Below are positions 39,993 to 49,759 of a stretch of DNA of 64,000 nt, in pieces; the stretch's first letter is position 1, and every line of letters starts with the position of its first letter. The notes under the pieces were generated by a model. The model saw only the letters and a program-made list of their open reading frames with translations. It was not told where the DNA came from and ran no database searches. The stretch lies in contig NZ_APNK01000001.1 in NCBI RefSeq assembly GCF_000732535.1, positions 248,001 through 312,000 on the forward strand, read 5' to 3'. Source of the stretch: Salinisphaera hydrothermalis C41B8. Lineage in GTDB: Bacteria; Pseudomonadota; Gammaproteobacteria; Nevskiales; Salinisphaeraceae. The position numbers and the translations under genes are program-made.

Positions 39993-40112
39993 GGTCTGTT
40001 GAGGTTTTTGTGCGAGCGCCGCGTTGGCGCCCACAAACCCGGGCGTGAAAAACACGGGACCGCGCGGCGACGTGCCACGACCCGCAATCGCCGAAGCGCA
40101 GCGCGCCCCTGA
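39992..40112. mobile_element. MITE-like element, copy F (left end only)
   Basis: Begins TA then GGGTCTGTTGAGGTTTTTG, followed by TGCGAGCGCCGCGTTGGCG as in copy A and a GACGTGCCACGACCCGCAA block. Similarity fades near 40112 and no right end is found. The rest of the gap to topA (to 40340) holds no gene; it has a small hairpin CTGCCAG/CTGGCAG near 40161-40181. Confidence 0.6.
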
Positions 40113-40340
40113 ATGAATTTTTCCTGGGCGGGCTGACCTTGCCCACCCTGTCGAATCGCTGCCAGGCCTTCTCTGGCAGGCCATGGCTTGTATCCCGCGC
40201 TCTTGAAAAGCGCCTGTCTGGGCCGCATCGCCCGGGCAGGCCATCTTGACGCTGGCGCATCGCGCGTGCTTCAAAGGCTGTGCTAGGGTTCGCCACGCAG
40301 CGGGCCCGGCCCGATATTCATTCCTTCAAAGTGTGAGTCG

Positions 40341-42881
40341 ATGAGCCGAAATCTCGTCATCGTGGAGTCCCCGGCCAAGGCCCGGACCATCGAGAAGTAT
40401 CTGGGCAAGGACTATCAGGTCCTGGCTTCGTACGGCCACGTGCGCGATCTGATCCCGAAGGAAGGCGCGGTCGACACGAAAAACGACTTCGCGATGCACT
40501 ACGACATCATCGACCGCAACGCCAAGCAGGTCGACAAGATCGCGAAGTCGCTGAAGCAGTCGGATACGCTGCTGCTCGCGACTGACCCGGACCGCGAAGG
40601 CGAAGCGATTGCCTGGCATCTGCTGGAGCTGCTCAAGGACCGCGGCTTGCTCGAGAACAAGCATGTCGCTCGCGTGGTCTTTCACGAGATCACCAAGCGC
40701 GCCGTGGCTCATGCCGTTGAGCATCCACGCACGATTTCCGACGATCTGGTCAACGCCCAGCAGGCCCGACGCGCGCTGGATTATCTGGTGGGGTTCAATC
40801 TCTCGCCGCTGCTGTGGAAGAAAGTCCAGCGCGGCTTGTCGGCCGGGCGCGTGCAAAGCCCGGCGCTGCGCCTGATCTGCGAGCGCGATGCCGAGATCGA
40901 GGCCTTCGTGCCCGAGGAATACTGGCGCATCGAAGCCAAGGCCGAGAAGGACGACATCCCGTTCTCCGCGCGCCTGTCCCAGCTCGACGGCGAGAAGATC
41001 GAACAATTCACCATCAACGACCAGGGCGGCGCCGACGCCGCTTATGAAAAACTCGTGGCGGCCGCTCAGGGCAAGCTGCGCGTGGCCACGGTCGAGAAGA
41101 AACAGCGCCGGCGCAATCCGTCGCCGCCGTTCACGACCTCCACGCTGCAGCAGGAAGCCGCGCGCAAGCTCGGCTTCAACGCCCGGCGAACCATGCGCAC
41201 CGCGCAGGGCCTGTACGAAGGCGTGAAGCTCGGCGACGGTGAAGAAACTGGTCTGATCACTTACATGCGAACCGACTCGGTGAATCTGGCCAACGATGCG
41301 CTGACCGAGATTCGCCAGATGATCGGCGATCGCTACGGCGACAAAAATCTCCCGGACAGCCCGCGCACGTTCAAGACCAAGTCGAAGAACGCCCAAGAGG
41401 CCCATGAGGCCATCCGTCCGACCGCGAGCGCGCGTATCCCGAGCGAGATCAAGCAATATCTGACCTCGGACCAGTTCCGGCTGTACGAGCTGGTCTGGCA
41501 GCGCACTGTCGCCAGCCAGATGGTGCACGCGCTGTTCGATACGGTCTCGGCCGATCTGGCCGCGGGCGAGGACAACCGGCATCTGTTCCGCGCCAGCGGC
41601 CGCACCCTGCGCGAGCCCGGCTTCCTGTCGGTCTACAAGGAAGGCCGCGACGACGGCGACAAGGCCGAGGACGACAACGATAAACGCTTGCCCGCGCTGG
41701 AAGAAGGCGAAACCATCGACCTGGCCGAAATCGTGCCGACCCAGCACTTCACCGAGCCGCCGCCGCGCTTTACCGAGGCCGCGCTGGTGAAGACGCTCGA
41801 GGAATACGACATCGGCCGGCCGTCGACCTATGCGGCGATCATCTCCACGCTGCAGGATCGCGAATACGTCGAGATGGACGGCAAGGCCTTCATGCCGACG
41901 CCGCTGGGCAAGATCGTCAACAAGTTCCTGACCGATCACTTCACCCGCTACGTCGACTACGAGTTCACCGCCAATCTGGAAGACCGGCTGGATGCTGTCT
42001 CCCGCGGCGAACAGGACTGGCGCCCGCTGCTGGCCGAATTCTGGGAGCGTTTTTCCGACCAGATCGAGTCCAAGCAGGATCTCTCGCGCGAGGAAGTGGC
42101 TCAGGCGCGTGAACTCGGCACCGATCCCAAGACCGGCAAGCCGGTGATCGTGCGCATTGGCCGCTATGGCCCGTTCGTGCAGATCGGCTCCAAGGACGAC
42201 GAGGAAAAACCCAAGTTCGCCGGCCTGCGCAAGGGCCAGGACATGGACAAGATCACGCTCGACGAAGCGCTGTATCTGTTCAACCTGCCGCGCGATCTGG
42301 GTGAAACGCCCGAGGGCGAGGAGATCCAGGTCAACATCGGCCGCTTCGGGCCTTACGTCCGCTACGGCAAGAAATTCGCCTCGCTCAAGGAGGACGACCC
42401 GTACACGATCTCGAAAGAGCGCGCGCTGGAAGTCATCGCCGAAAAGAAGGAAGCCGACGCGAAGAAGCTGATCAAGCACTTCGAGGCCGAGGGCATCAAG
42501 GTCCAGCACGGCCCGTTTGGTCCGTACATCACCGACGGCAAGAAGAACGCCAGCGTGCCGAAGGACATGGAGCCCGAGTCGCTGACTCTGGAACAGTGCC
42601 AGGAGATCATTGCCAAGGCGCCGGAAAAGAAGAAGCGCGGCCGCAAGAACGCCAAGACGAGCGCGAGCAAGAAGGCTTCGAGCAGCGCCAAGACGAGCAA
42701 ATCGTCGGCGTCCAAGGCGAAAACCTCCAAAGCCAAGACGTCCAAGAGCAAGACGGCCAACGGCAAGACCGCTACCAAGAAATCCGCCTCGCCCAAGACC
42801 AAGAGCGCGTCGAGCAAGAAGAGCACCGCGAAGAGCAAGACCAGCGGCGACTCATCCTCCGGCGGCCAGGCCTCGACGTAA
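40341..42881 (+). CDS. topA: DNA topoisomerase I
   Basis: Type IA topoisomerase relaxing negative supercoils, 846 residues. Toprim domain at the N-terminus (LVIVESPAKARTIEKYLG, ATDPDREGEAIAWHL), active-site Tyr308 in GLITYMRTDS, and ARRALDYLVGF. The C-terminus has TopA_C repeat-type modules (VRIGRYGPFVQ, VNIGRFGPYVRYG, VQHGPFGPYITDG) but no CxxC zinc ribbons, and ends in about 80 residues of Lys/Ser/Thr/Ala-rich tail that probably binds DNA. Confidence 0.97.
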   Translation: MSRNLVIVESPAKARTIEKYLGKDYQVLASYGHVRDLIPKEGAVDTKNDFAMHYDIIDRNAKQVDKIAKSLKQSDTLLLATDPDREGEAIAWHLLELLKDRGLLENKHVARVVFHEITKRAVAHAVEHPRTISDDLVNAQQARRALDYLVGFNLSPLLWKKVQRGLSAGRVQSPALRLICERDAEIEAFVPEEYWRIEAKAEKDDIPFSARLSQLDGEKIEQFTINDQGGADAAYEKLVAAAQGKLRVATVEKKQRRRNPSPPFTTSTLQQEAARKLGFNARRTMRTAQGLYEGVKLGDGEETGLITYMRTDSVNLANDALTEIRQMIGDRYGDKNLPDSPRTFKTKSKNAQEAHEAIRPTASARIPSEIKQYLTSDQFRLYELVWQRTVASQMVHALFDTVSADLAAGEDNRHLFRASGRTLREPGFLSVYKEGRDDGDKAEDDNDKRLPALEEGETIDLAEIVPTQHFTEPPPRFTEAALVKTLEEYDIGRPSTYAAIISTLQDREYVEMDGKAFMPTPLGKIVNKFLTDHFTRYVDYEFTANLEDRLDAVSRGEQDWRPLLAEFWERFSDQIESKQDLSREEVAQARELGTDPKTGKPVIVRIGRYGPFVQIGSKDDEEKPKFAGLRKGQDMDKITLDEALYLFNLPRDLGETPEGEEIQVNIGRFGPYVRYGKKFASLKEDDPYTISKERALEVIAEKKEADAKKLIKHFEAEGIKVQHGPFGPYITDGKKNASVPKDMEPESLTLEQCQEIIAKAPEKKKRGRKNAKTSASKKASSSAKTSKSSASKAKTSKAKTSKSKTANGKTATKKSASPKTKSASSKKSTAKSKTSGDSSSGGQAST

Positions 42882-42900
42882 CGCGACCCGGCGCGGACAT

Positions 42901-42931
42901 GACGGGCGCTGGGCAAGCTGCAGCGCCCGTC
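42901..42931 (+). terminator. Perfect hairpin after topA
   Basis: GACGGGCGCTG and its exact inverse around a 9-nt loop, 19 nt after the topA stop. No T run follows, so it could be a terminator needing other factors or an mRNA-stabilising hairpin. Confidence 0.5.
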
Positions 42932-43033
42932 CCATGGCGAGGCAGCCCCGTCGGCGTTGACCGCTGACGCCCGCCACGACGATCAGCGTGACTATCCCGT
43001 TCGAATCCGCACCCCGAAATCTGTCAACCGGCG

Positions 43034-43039
43034 TACAAT
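43034..43039 (+). promoter_or_regulatory. Possible -10 box upstream of tsaC
   Basis: TACAAT in the topA-tsaC gap, 17 nt before repeat copy G. If used, the repeat would be transcribed as part of the leader of tsaC. Confidence 0.35.
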
Positions 43040-43056
43040 TCGTAGCCGTTTTTACT

Positions 43057-43216
43057 GGGCGTGTTGAGATTTCGCCCGAGCGCCGCGCGCGAGTCCGGTA
43101 GAGACGAGTCGCTGTGTCGTGATGTGGCACGATCCGGACTCGTAACGCTGCCGGTCGCCGTCATGCATTAGGCATCGGCGGCCAACCAGCGCGGACTCGC
43201 TCGATGTTGCAGCACG
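43057..43216. mobile_element. MITE-like element, copy G
   Basis: Left end GGGCGTGTTGAGATTTCG is clear. Inner GTCCGGTAGAGACGAG and GACTCGTAACGCTGCCGG line up with copy A. The right end is degenerate (GCGCGGACTCGCTCGATG then CACG). About 160 bp, in the leader of tsaC; the remainder of the 392-nt gap has no gene. Confidence 0.55.
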
Positions 43217-43273
43217 TTTCTGGAACCGCGGGCTGGGGCCCACCGGGGACGCTTTCTTTTCAGGGATTCGGTC

Positions 43274-43843
43274 ATGCTCGATATTCATGTCTCGCCGCAC
43301 CGACTACGACACGCTGCTCGTACGCTCGCCGACGGCGGTATCGTCGCGCACGCCACCGAAGGCGTATGGGGGTTGGCGGCCGATGCCTACGACGCAGACG
43401 CCGTCTGGCGGGTACTCGCGGCCAAACAACGCGATGTGTCGCGCGGGCTGATCGTGGTAGCGGCCGATGCGGCTCAGCTCGCACCCCTGGTCGACCCGGC
43501 CGCCGATACAGCCTGGCGGCGGGCCGTCGAAGCCTGGCCCGGTGCCGTCACCTGGCTGCTGCCGGCACGCGCCGATGCGCCCCGGTGGCTGACCGGCGGC
43601 CAACCGACCATCGCCTTGCGCGAAACCGCCCACGGGCTGACGCGCGCGCTTTGTCACGCATTCGGTGGCCCGATCGTCTCCACCAGCGCCAACGTCACCG
43701 GGTGTCCGCCGGTTACTTCGACCTGGCGCGCGCGGGCCCGCTTCGGCGACCGTGTCGATATGGTTCTCGGCGGCCGGCTCGATACGCCTGGGCGTGCCAG
43801 CACCATCCGTGACGCCTGCACCAACGAGGTTATCCGTGGCTGA
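43274..43843 (+). CDS. tsaC: Threonylcarbamoyl-AMP synthase
   Basis: Makes threonylcarbamoyl-AMP for t6A37 of ANN-decoding tRNAs; TsaD, which uses it, is also in this window. YrdC/RimN short form, 189 residues. [19 protein letters not shown] is the family's N-terminal motif, [12 protein letters not shown] the basic nucleotide-binding region, and [11 protein letters not shown] the SxN motif. Overlaps hemF by 8 nt. Confidence 0.94.
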   Translation: MLDIHVSPHRLRHAARTLADGGIVAHATEGVWGLAADAYDADAVWRVLAAKQRDVSRGLIVVAADAAQLAPLVDPAADTAWRRAVEAWPGAVTWLLPARADAPRWLTGGQPTIALRETAHGLTRALCHAFGGPIVSTSANVTGCPPVTSTWRARARFGDRVDMVLGGRLDTPGRASTIRDACTNEVIRG

Positions 43844-44774
43844 ATCATCCGCTACGCGCGACATCGCCGATCCCGATGCCGCCATCGCCTATTTCCGCGA
43901 TCTACAGAATCGCATCGTCGAGCGCCTGGAGGCCTTCGAACCCGAGGCGCGCTTCCACGCCGATACCTGGGCGCGGGAGGAAGGCGGCGGCGGTGACACG
44001 CGCGTGCTGGCCGATGGCGAGGTGTTCGAACGCGCCGGGGTGAATTTCTCCCGCGTGCTCGGCAGCGAACTGCCGGCCTCGGCTTCCGCGCGTCGGCCGG
44101 AATTGGCTGGACGATCGTTCATCGCCTCCGGCGTGTCGCTGGTGATCCACCCTCGTAATCCGTACGTACCCACGTCGCATGCCAACGTGCGCCTGTTCGT
44201 TGCGGAAAAAGAAGGCGAGGATCCGGTCTGGTGGTTCGGTGGCGGATTCGACCTGACGCCGTACTACCCCTTCGAGGACGACGCCGTCGCCTGGCACGAA
44301 GCGGCGCACGCCGCCTGCGCGCCGTTCGGCAACGATTTGTATCCGCGCTTCAAACAGTGGTGCGACGAATATTTCTATCTGCCCCATCGCGGCGAGACCC
44401 GCGGCGTGGGCGGGCTGTTCTTTGACGATTTCGACGAGCTGGGCTTCGCCGATTCGCTGGCGTTCGTGCAGTCGGTGGGCGACGGCTTCGTCGACGCCTA
44501 CGCCCCGATCGTGGAAAAACGACGGCATCACGCCTGGGGCGAACGCGAGCGCACGTTCCAGCTCTATCGACGCGGCCGCTACGTCGAGTTCAACCTGCTT
44601 TACGATCGCGGCACGCTGTTCGGCCTGCAATCGCGCGGTCGCACCGAGTCGATCCTGATGTCGATGCCGCCGCTGGCCGCCTGGCAATACGGCTTCAACC
44701 CCGAGCCTGACTCGGCCGAAGCCGATCTGACCGATCGCTTTCTGACGCCGCGTAATTGGCTGGCGGCGGAATAG
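43836..44774 (+). CDS. hemF: Oxygen-dependent coproporphyrinogen III oxidase
   Basis: Aerobic decarboxylation of coproporphyrinogen III to protoporphyrinogen IX. It has 312 residues; [49 protein letters not shown] and [16 protein letters not shown] are signature segments. The GTG at 43836 inside the end of tsaC is the only sensible start, giving translational coupling. Confidence 0.95.
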   Translation: MAESSATRDIADPDAAIAYFRDLQNRIVERLEAFEPEARFHADTWAREEGGGGDTRVLADGEVFERAGVNFSRVLGSELPASASARRPELAGRSFIASGVSLVIHPRNPYVPTSHANVRLFVAEKEGEDPVWWFGGGFDLTPYYPFEDDAVAWHEAAHAACAPFGNDLYPRFKQWCDEYFYLPHRGETRGVGGLFFDDFDELGFADSLAFVQSVGDGFVDAYAPIVEKRRHHAWGERERTFQLYRRGRYVEFNLLYDRGTLFGLQSRGRTESILMSMPPLAAWQYGFNPEPDSAEADLTDRFLTPRNWLAAE

Positions 44775-44793
44775 ACTATAAGCTCGATAGGCG

Positions 44794-45759
44794 ATGCATA
44801 TAACTCTCACCGAACTGCGGTATCTGATCGCGCTCGACAAGGAGCGCCACTTCGGCCGCGCGGCCAAGCGTGCGTTCGTCAGCCAGCCGACGCTGTCGGT
44901 CGCGGTCAAGAAGCTGGAGGGCGAACTGGGCGTCACCGTGTTCGAGCGCAACCGGGGCGAAGCCCGGGTGACGCCGATCGGTCGACGCATCATCGAGCAG
45001 GCCTACCGCGTGCTGGGCGAAGTCAGTGCGCTGGAAGCGGTCGCCGAGCAGGGGCGCGACGAGCTCAAGGGGCCGTTGCGTCTAGGCGTGATCTATACGG
45101 TCGGCCCATACCTGCTCCCGCATCTGATTCCGCGGCTGCGCGAAACCACGCCCGAGATGCCGTTGATCATCGAGGAAAACCTCACCGGCAACCTGACCCA
45201 GCAGCTGCGCAACAACGAGCTCGACGCCGTCATTGTCGCCATGCCCTATGAAGTGTCCGGCGTGGCGACCTGGCCGGTTTACGATGAATCGTTCGTGGTC
45301 GTCATGCCGCAGAACCATCCCTGGGCCGAACGGGATGCGATCGAGCCCGACGAGCTGGCGCGCGACAATCTTTTGCTACTGGGCCCGGGCCATTGCTTTC
45401 GCGATCAGGTTCTCGCGCTGTGCTCGGAGTGTCGCGAATCCGAGGAGGCCAGTCGCACGCGTTCCGGCTCCAGCCTCGAAACAATCCGGCACATGGTGGC
45501 CAGCGGCCTCGGTGTGACCGTTTTGCCGCGCTCCTCCATTCCGAACCTATCGGCCGAATCCCGTCTGCTGGAAACGCGCCCGTTCGCTGGCGAGCCGCCA
45601 ACACGCCAGATCGCCATCGCGTGGCGTCGCAGCTTCCCGCGACCGAAGGCCATTACCGCGCTGCGCGAAGCCGTGCTGCAATGCGACCCGGCCGGGGTGA
45701 CGCTACTACCTGACGCGGTCGCCAGCCACGCCGACGACAACGTCCTCGACGCCTCCTGA
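44794..45759 (+). CDS. oxyR: Hydrogen peroxide-inducible transcriptional regulator OxyR
   Basis: LysR-type activator, 321 residues. N-terminal HTH (MHITLTELRYLIALDKERHF to SQPTLSVAVKKLE). The redox pair is at Cys201 and Cys210 in LGPGHCFRDQVLALC, with the 9-residue spacing of E. coli Cys199/Cys208. GPYLLPHLIP starts the effector domain. ATG at 44794 follows hemF by 19 nt. No catalase or peroxiredoxin gene is nearby. Confidence 0.94.
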   Translation: MHITLTELRYLIALDKERHFGRAAKRAFVSQPTLSVAVKKLEGELGVTVFERNRGEARVTPIGRRIIEQAYRVLGEVSALEAVAEQGRDELKGPLRLGVIYTVGPYLLPHLIPRLRETTPEMPLIIEENLTGNLTQQLRNNELDAVIVAMPYEVSGVATWPVYDESFVVVMPQNHPWAERDAIEPDELARDNLLLLGPGHCFRDQVLALCSECRESEEASRTRSGSSLETIRHMVASGLGVTVLPRSSIPNLSAESRLLETRPFAGEPPTRQIAIAWRRSFPRPKAITALREAVLQCDPAGVTLLPDAVASHADDNVLDAS

Positions 45760-45837
45760 ATCGTCGCCGGCACGGCCGGCGGCGGCAGCGCTCTGATGCG
45801 GTACACTCGCCCGGTCATCCGTCGTAGCCGATCCGTC

Positions 45838-47766
45838 ATGCGCGCGCTCTCGATCGCCGCCGCCCTGGCTTTTGCCGGGCTCGCCCACGCCGCCACCAGC
45901 GACGCCACGCGCAGCGAATTCCTGGATGCGCTGTCCGCCGCGCGCCATGGCAATCTGGCCAGCAAGTCGGCCGAAGTCGCCGACCTGCGCAACTATCCAC
46001 TCTACAGCTATCTCGAAGCGGCCCAGCTGCGCGCCGAGTTGCGGACCAACGCCGGCAGCGCGCTGGATACGCGTATTTCGAATTTCATCGCCGCGCACCC
46101 CGAGCTGCCGCCCGCCCAGCGGCTGCGTCATGCCTGGATCGCCAATCTGGCCGATCGCGGGGAGTGGCAGCAAGTGATCGACCAAACCCGCGATTCGGAC
46201 GGCACGGCCGCCCAGTGCCGGGCCGTGCATGCCGCCATCGAGCTCGGCCGCACACCGGTCAATCGCGCGATCGACCTGTATACCGTGGGCAAGAGCCAGC
46301 CCTCGGCCTGCGATACGGTCTTTGCCTGGCTGGAGAATACCGGCCGGCTCACCGCGCCCGTCATCCGCAAGCGCGCACACGCTGCCATCCTCAACGATCA
46401 GTATGGCCTCGCCCGTTATCTAGCCCGGCAGATGCCGACCGCCGATACCGCGACCATCGATCGCTGGCTCGACGTGGCCGAGACCCCGTCGCATCTGGCC
46501 AACGCACCCGCCGGACTCGATCCGGCCATCGCGGTCTATGCCTTCAAGCGGCTGGCGCTACGCGACGTCGATACCGCCGCCGGCCTGATCAAACCGCTGG
46601 TTTCGCGGCTCGGGCTCGATGCCGACGAGCGCTATCAGATGCGCCGCTATGTCGCCCTGCTGTATGCCGAGGATCATCGCCCGGAAGCGCTGCTGTGGTT
46701 CGCCCGTATTGATCATTCGCGCATGGCGGGCGACGAGCACGCGCTCGGCTGGGAGATCCGAGCGGCCGTCTATCAGCAGCGCTGGCCGCTGGTGCTGGAT
46801 GCCATTAACAGCCTGCCGCCGAAAACCGCCAGCGATGAAGAATGGCAGTACTGGAAAGCGCGCGCGCTGGCGCAGACCGGGCACAAGCCGCAGGCGCAGA
46901 CGATTTACGCACAGCTGGCCGCGCATCGTTCGTATCATGGCTATCTGGCGGCCGATGCGATCGGCCAGAGCTACAGCTTCAACGAACAACCGGTACCGAA
47001 TAACCCGGCCGCCCTGGCCCGGGTCGAGGCACATCCGGCTCTGGCGCGCGCGCACGAGCTGCACGAGCTCGGCATGAACAGCTATGCCTATCTCGAGTGG
47101 AAAAACCTGATCGCGCACCTGAATTCGGCCGAACTGGCACAGGCCGCCAAACTGGCTTACCAATGGCAGTGGTATGCGCGCGCGATCACCACGCTGGCCA
47201 AGGCCGACTACTGGGACGATCTGGATATCCGCTATCCCACGCCGTTCGCGGCGGATGTGCGCCAGGCCGCCAGTCGCAACGGCCTGGATCCGGCCTATGT
47301 ATTTGCCATCATGCGCACCGAGTCGCTGTTCCAGCCGACGGTTCGTTCGCCGGTGGGCGCCCATGGGCTAATGCAGCTGATGCCGGGCACGGCCGACCAT
47401 CTGGCCCGGGCCATGGGCCAGCCGGCGCCCTCGGTGCACGACCTCAACGATCCCGCCACCAACATCAGCTTCGGCGCGCGTTATCTGCACGACATGATGG
47501 CCGACTGGTCGGGCAACATCGCCCTGGCTACGGCCAGCTACAACGCCGGGCCACGCAAGATCGTTCAGTGGCTGCCCGACGCCAAGATGCCGGCCGATAT
47601 CTGGATCGCCAACATCCCGTACACGGAGACCCGGCATTACGTGCAACGCGCCATGTCCCACATGACCGTCTTCGAGCATCGTCTGTCCGAATCCGTCGTC
47701 CCGCTCGACAAGCGCATCGACGACGTGAAATCGAGCTATCCGGACGATACGCAGACGACGTTCTGA
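45838..47766 (+). CDS. slt: Soluble lytic murein transglycosylase
   Basis: Periplasmic enzyme cleaving peptidoglycan glycan strands to 1,6-anhydro ends. From the ATG at 45838 it has 642 residues, close to E. coli Slt70; that start gives a clean signal peptide (MRALSIAAALAFAGLAHAA). An ATG at 45796 adds 14 basic residues. A long alpha-superhelical U-domain leads to the SLT domain: IMRTESLFQP with the catalytic Glu, SPVGAHGLMQLMPGTA and ATASYNAGP. Confidence 0.93.
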   Translation: MRALSIAAALAFAGLAHAATSDATRSEFLDALSAARHGNLASKSAEVADLRNYPLYSYLEAAQLRAELRTNAGSALDTRISNFIAAHPELPPAQRLRHAWIANLADRGEWQQVIDQTRDSDGTAAQCRAVHAAIELGRTPVNRAIDLYTVGKSQPSACDTVFAWLENTGRLTAPVIRKRAHAAILNDQYGLARYLARQMPTADTATIDRWLDVAETPSHLANAPAGLDPAIAVYAFKRLALRDVDTAAGLIKPLVSRLGLDADERYQMRRYVALLYAEDHRPEALLWFARIDHSRMAGDEHALGWEIRAAVYQQRWPLVLDAINSLPPKTASDEEWQYWKARALAQTGHKPQAQTIYAQLAAHRSYHGYLAADAIGQSYSFNEQPVPNNPAALARVEAHPALARAHELHELGMNSYAYLEWKNLIAHLNSAELAQAAKLAYQWQWYARAITTLAKADYWDDLDIRYPTPFAADVRQAASRNGLDPAYVFAIMRTESLFQPTVRSPVGAHGLMQLMPGTADHLARAMGQPAPSVHDLNDPATNISFGARYLHDMMADWSGNIALATASYNAGPRKIVQWLPDAKMPADIWIANIPYTETRHYVQRAMSHMTVFEHRLSESVVPLDKRIDDVKSSYPDDTQTTF

Positions 47767-47776
47767 CCTGCCGGCC

Positions 47777-48991
47777 ATGCAACGTTATCTGGTCGGCGGC
47801 GCACTGCGCGATGAACTGCTGGGGCTGGCGATCTCCGATCGCGACTGGGTCGTGGTCGGCGCCACACCGGAAGACATGACCGCCGCCGGCTATACGCCGG
47901 TCGGGCGTGATTTCCCGGTTTTTCTGCATCCGGAAACCCGCGAGGAATACGCGCTGGCGCGCACCGAACGCAAATCCGGACGCGGTTATCACGGCTTCAT
48001 TTTTCATACCGGCGCCGACGTCACGCTCGAGGCCGATCTCGCCCGGCGTGACCTGACCATCAACGCCATCGCGCGCGCCGACGACGGCACGCTGGTCGAC
48101 CCTTACGGCGGCCGGGCCGATCTCGAAGCGCGCGTACTGCGTCATGTGTCCGATGCCTTCGTGGAAGACCCGGTCCGGCTGCTCCGGCTGGCGCGCTATT
48201 ACGCCCGCTTCGCCCCGCTGGGCTTCACCGTTGCGGATGAGACCCTGGCGCTGGCGCGCAACATGGTCGCCGCCGGCGAGATCGATCATCTCGTGCCCGA
48301 ACGGGTCTGGGCCGAGATGGAGCGCGCCCTGTTGAGCGCGGAGCCCCATCTGTTTTTCTATCTGCTGCAAGCCACCGGCGCACTGGCTATCGTACTGCCG
48401 GAACTGGATGCGCTGTTCGGCGTCCCGCAGCCGGTGCACTACCACCCGGAGATCGACTGCGGCGTGCATACGCTGCTCGTGCTCGCCCAGACCGCCCGCG
48501 CCGACGCCGGGCTGGCCGCCCGTTACGCGGCGATCTGCCACGATTTCGGCAAGGCCACCACGCCCGAGCAATTTTTGCCCGGGCATCGCGGCCACGAAGA
48601 ACGCGGCGTGGCCCCCACGGATGCCGCCAGCGCGCGCCTTGGCGTGCCGAAGCGTCTGCGCGACACCGCCCGGCTGATCACCCGCTGGCATACGCATCTG
48701 CATCGTATCGACGAACTCCGGCCCGGCACGGTGCTCAAGCTTCTGGAAGCCATGGACGCGTTTCGTCGTCCCGAACGGCTCGAGGATCTGATTGCGGTCT
48801 GCGCGGCCGATGTCCGCGGCCGGCTGGGCTACGAGGATCGCGCCTATCCCCAGGCCGAACGCATCCGGGCCGCGCGCGCCGCCGCGGCCGCGATCGACGG
48901 TGCGGCTCTGGCCACGCGCGGCCTCGAAGGCCCGGCCATCGGGCGCGCCCTGCGGCAGGAGCGCATCCGGGCCATCGCCAAAGCCCTATAA
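47777..48991 (+). CDS. cca: CCA tRNA nucleotidyltransferase, multifunctional HD form
   Basis: Adds or repairs the 3' CCA of tRNAs. Class II enzyme of 404 residues. YLVGGALRDELL and SDRDWVVVG hold the catalytic carboxylates; RRDLTINAIA is the flexible/NTP-selection region; the C-terminal HD phosphohydrolase domain has AICHDFGKATTP, as in gammaproteobacterial enzymes with added phosphatase and phosphodiesterase activity. Confidence 0.95.
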   Translation: MQRYLVGGALRDELLGLAISDRDWVVVGATPEDMTAAGYTPVGRDFPVFLHPETREEYALARTERKSGRGYHGFIFHTGADVTLEADLARRDLTINAIARADDGTLVDPYGGRADLEARVLRHVSDAFVEDPVRLLRLARYYARFAPLGFTVADETLALARNMVAAGEIDHLVPERVWAEMERALLSAEPHLFFYLLQATGALAIVLPELDALFGVPQPVHYHPEIDCGVHTLLVLAQTARADAGLAARYAAICHDFGKATTPEQFLPGHRGHEERGVAPTDAASARLGVPKRLRDTARLITRWHTHLHRIDELRPGTVLKLLEAMDAFRRPERLEDLIAVCAADVRGRLGYEDRAYPQAERIRAARAAAAAIDGAALATRGLEGPAIGRALRQERIRAIAKAL

Positions 48992-49024
48992 ACTTCAGAA
49001 CGCTCATCCACGGCCGCGTATCTC

Positions 49025-49759
49025 ATGACCCACCCAACCCCGGACGACGCGCCCGTCGTCGTCACCGGCGCCAACCGCAACGTCGGCGCCCATATGGCGC
49101 ATCGTTTTCTCGACGACGGCTTTGCGGTGATCGCTCAGTACCGCACGCCGACCGAGGCGATCGACGATCTCGCGGCACGCGGCGCGGCGCTGGTTCAAGG
49201 CGATTTCGCCGATACCGACAGTATTCTCGCTGTGGCCGACGCCATCGCCCGGCACGCGCCGCGCATTCGCGCATTGATCCACAATGCCTCGGCCTTCTCG
49301 CCCACCGACGACGATGCGCGCGATGCGGCCGAACAATTCCAGACCTTCTTCGAAGTGCACATGCGGGCGCCGTATCTGCTCAACACCCGGCTGGGCGAGC
49401 GGGTTCGTGCGGCGCACGGACCGGGCGACATCGTGCACATCACCGACATCTACGCGGATAATCCGGCGCCGCAGTACGACATCTATTGCGCGACCAAGGC
49501 GGGCCTGCAGAATCTGTCGAGCGCCTTCGCCCGGCGGCTCGCGCCCGATGTGAAGGTCAACGTCATCCAGCCGGGCCCGATCACGTTCGAAGAGTGGGTC
49601 GACGCGCAGCAGCAACAGCAGATGCTCGACGCCACGCCGCTCGGCCGCACCGGCTCGCCGGACAATATCTATTGCGCGGTGCGCGCCCTGCTCGACAACG
49701 ACTATCAGACCGGCGCGGTGGTCGCGGTCGACGGCGGACGGCGGCTCGGCCGTCAGTAG
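49025..49759 (+). CDS. folM: Short-chain dehydrogenase, dihydromonapterin reductase-like (FolM)
   Basis: SDR of 244 residues. VVVTGANRNVGAHMAHRFLD is a variant TGxxxxxG NADP motif with Arg, as in pteridine reductases; catalytic YCATKAG with Tyr-x3-Lys; QPGPI follows. FolM reduces dihydromonapterin or dihydrofolate. Facing folK, whose end it overlaps by 7 nt, strengthens the pterin assignment, but another SDR role is possible. Confidence 0.8.
   Translation: MTHPTPDDAPVVVTGANRNVGAHMAHRFLDDGFAVIAQYRTPTEAIDDLAARGAALVQGDFADTDSILAVADAIARHAPRIRALIHNASAFSPTDDDARDAAEQFQTFFEVHMRAPYLLNTRLGERVRAAHGPGDIVHITDIYADNPAPQYDIYCATKAGLQNLSSAFARRLAPDVKVNVIQPGPITFEEWVDAQQQQQMLDATPLGRTGSPDNIYCAVRALLDNDYQTGAVVAVDGGRRLGRQ

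Noticed and set aside
40112-40340. Right end of repeat copy F
   Set aside because: No inverted terminus found before topA; only the left end is supported.
40326-42509. Minus-strand frame of 727 codons opposite topA
   Set aside because: topA has all motifs of its family on the other strand; the antisense product has no domain I know.
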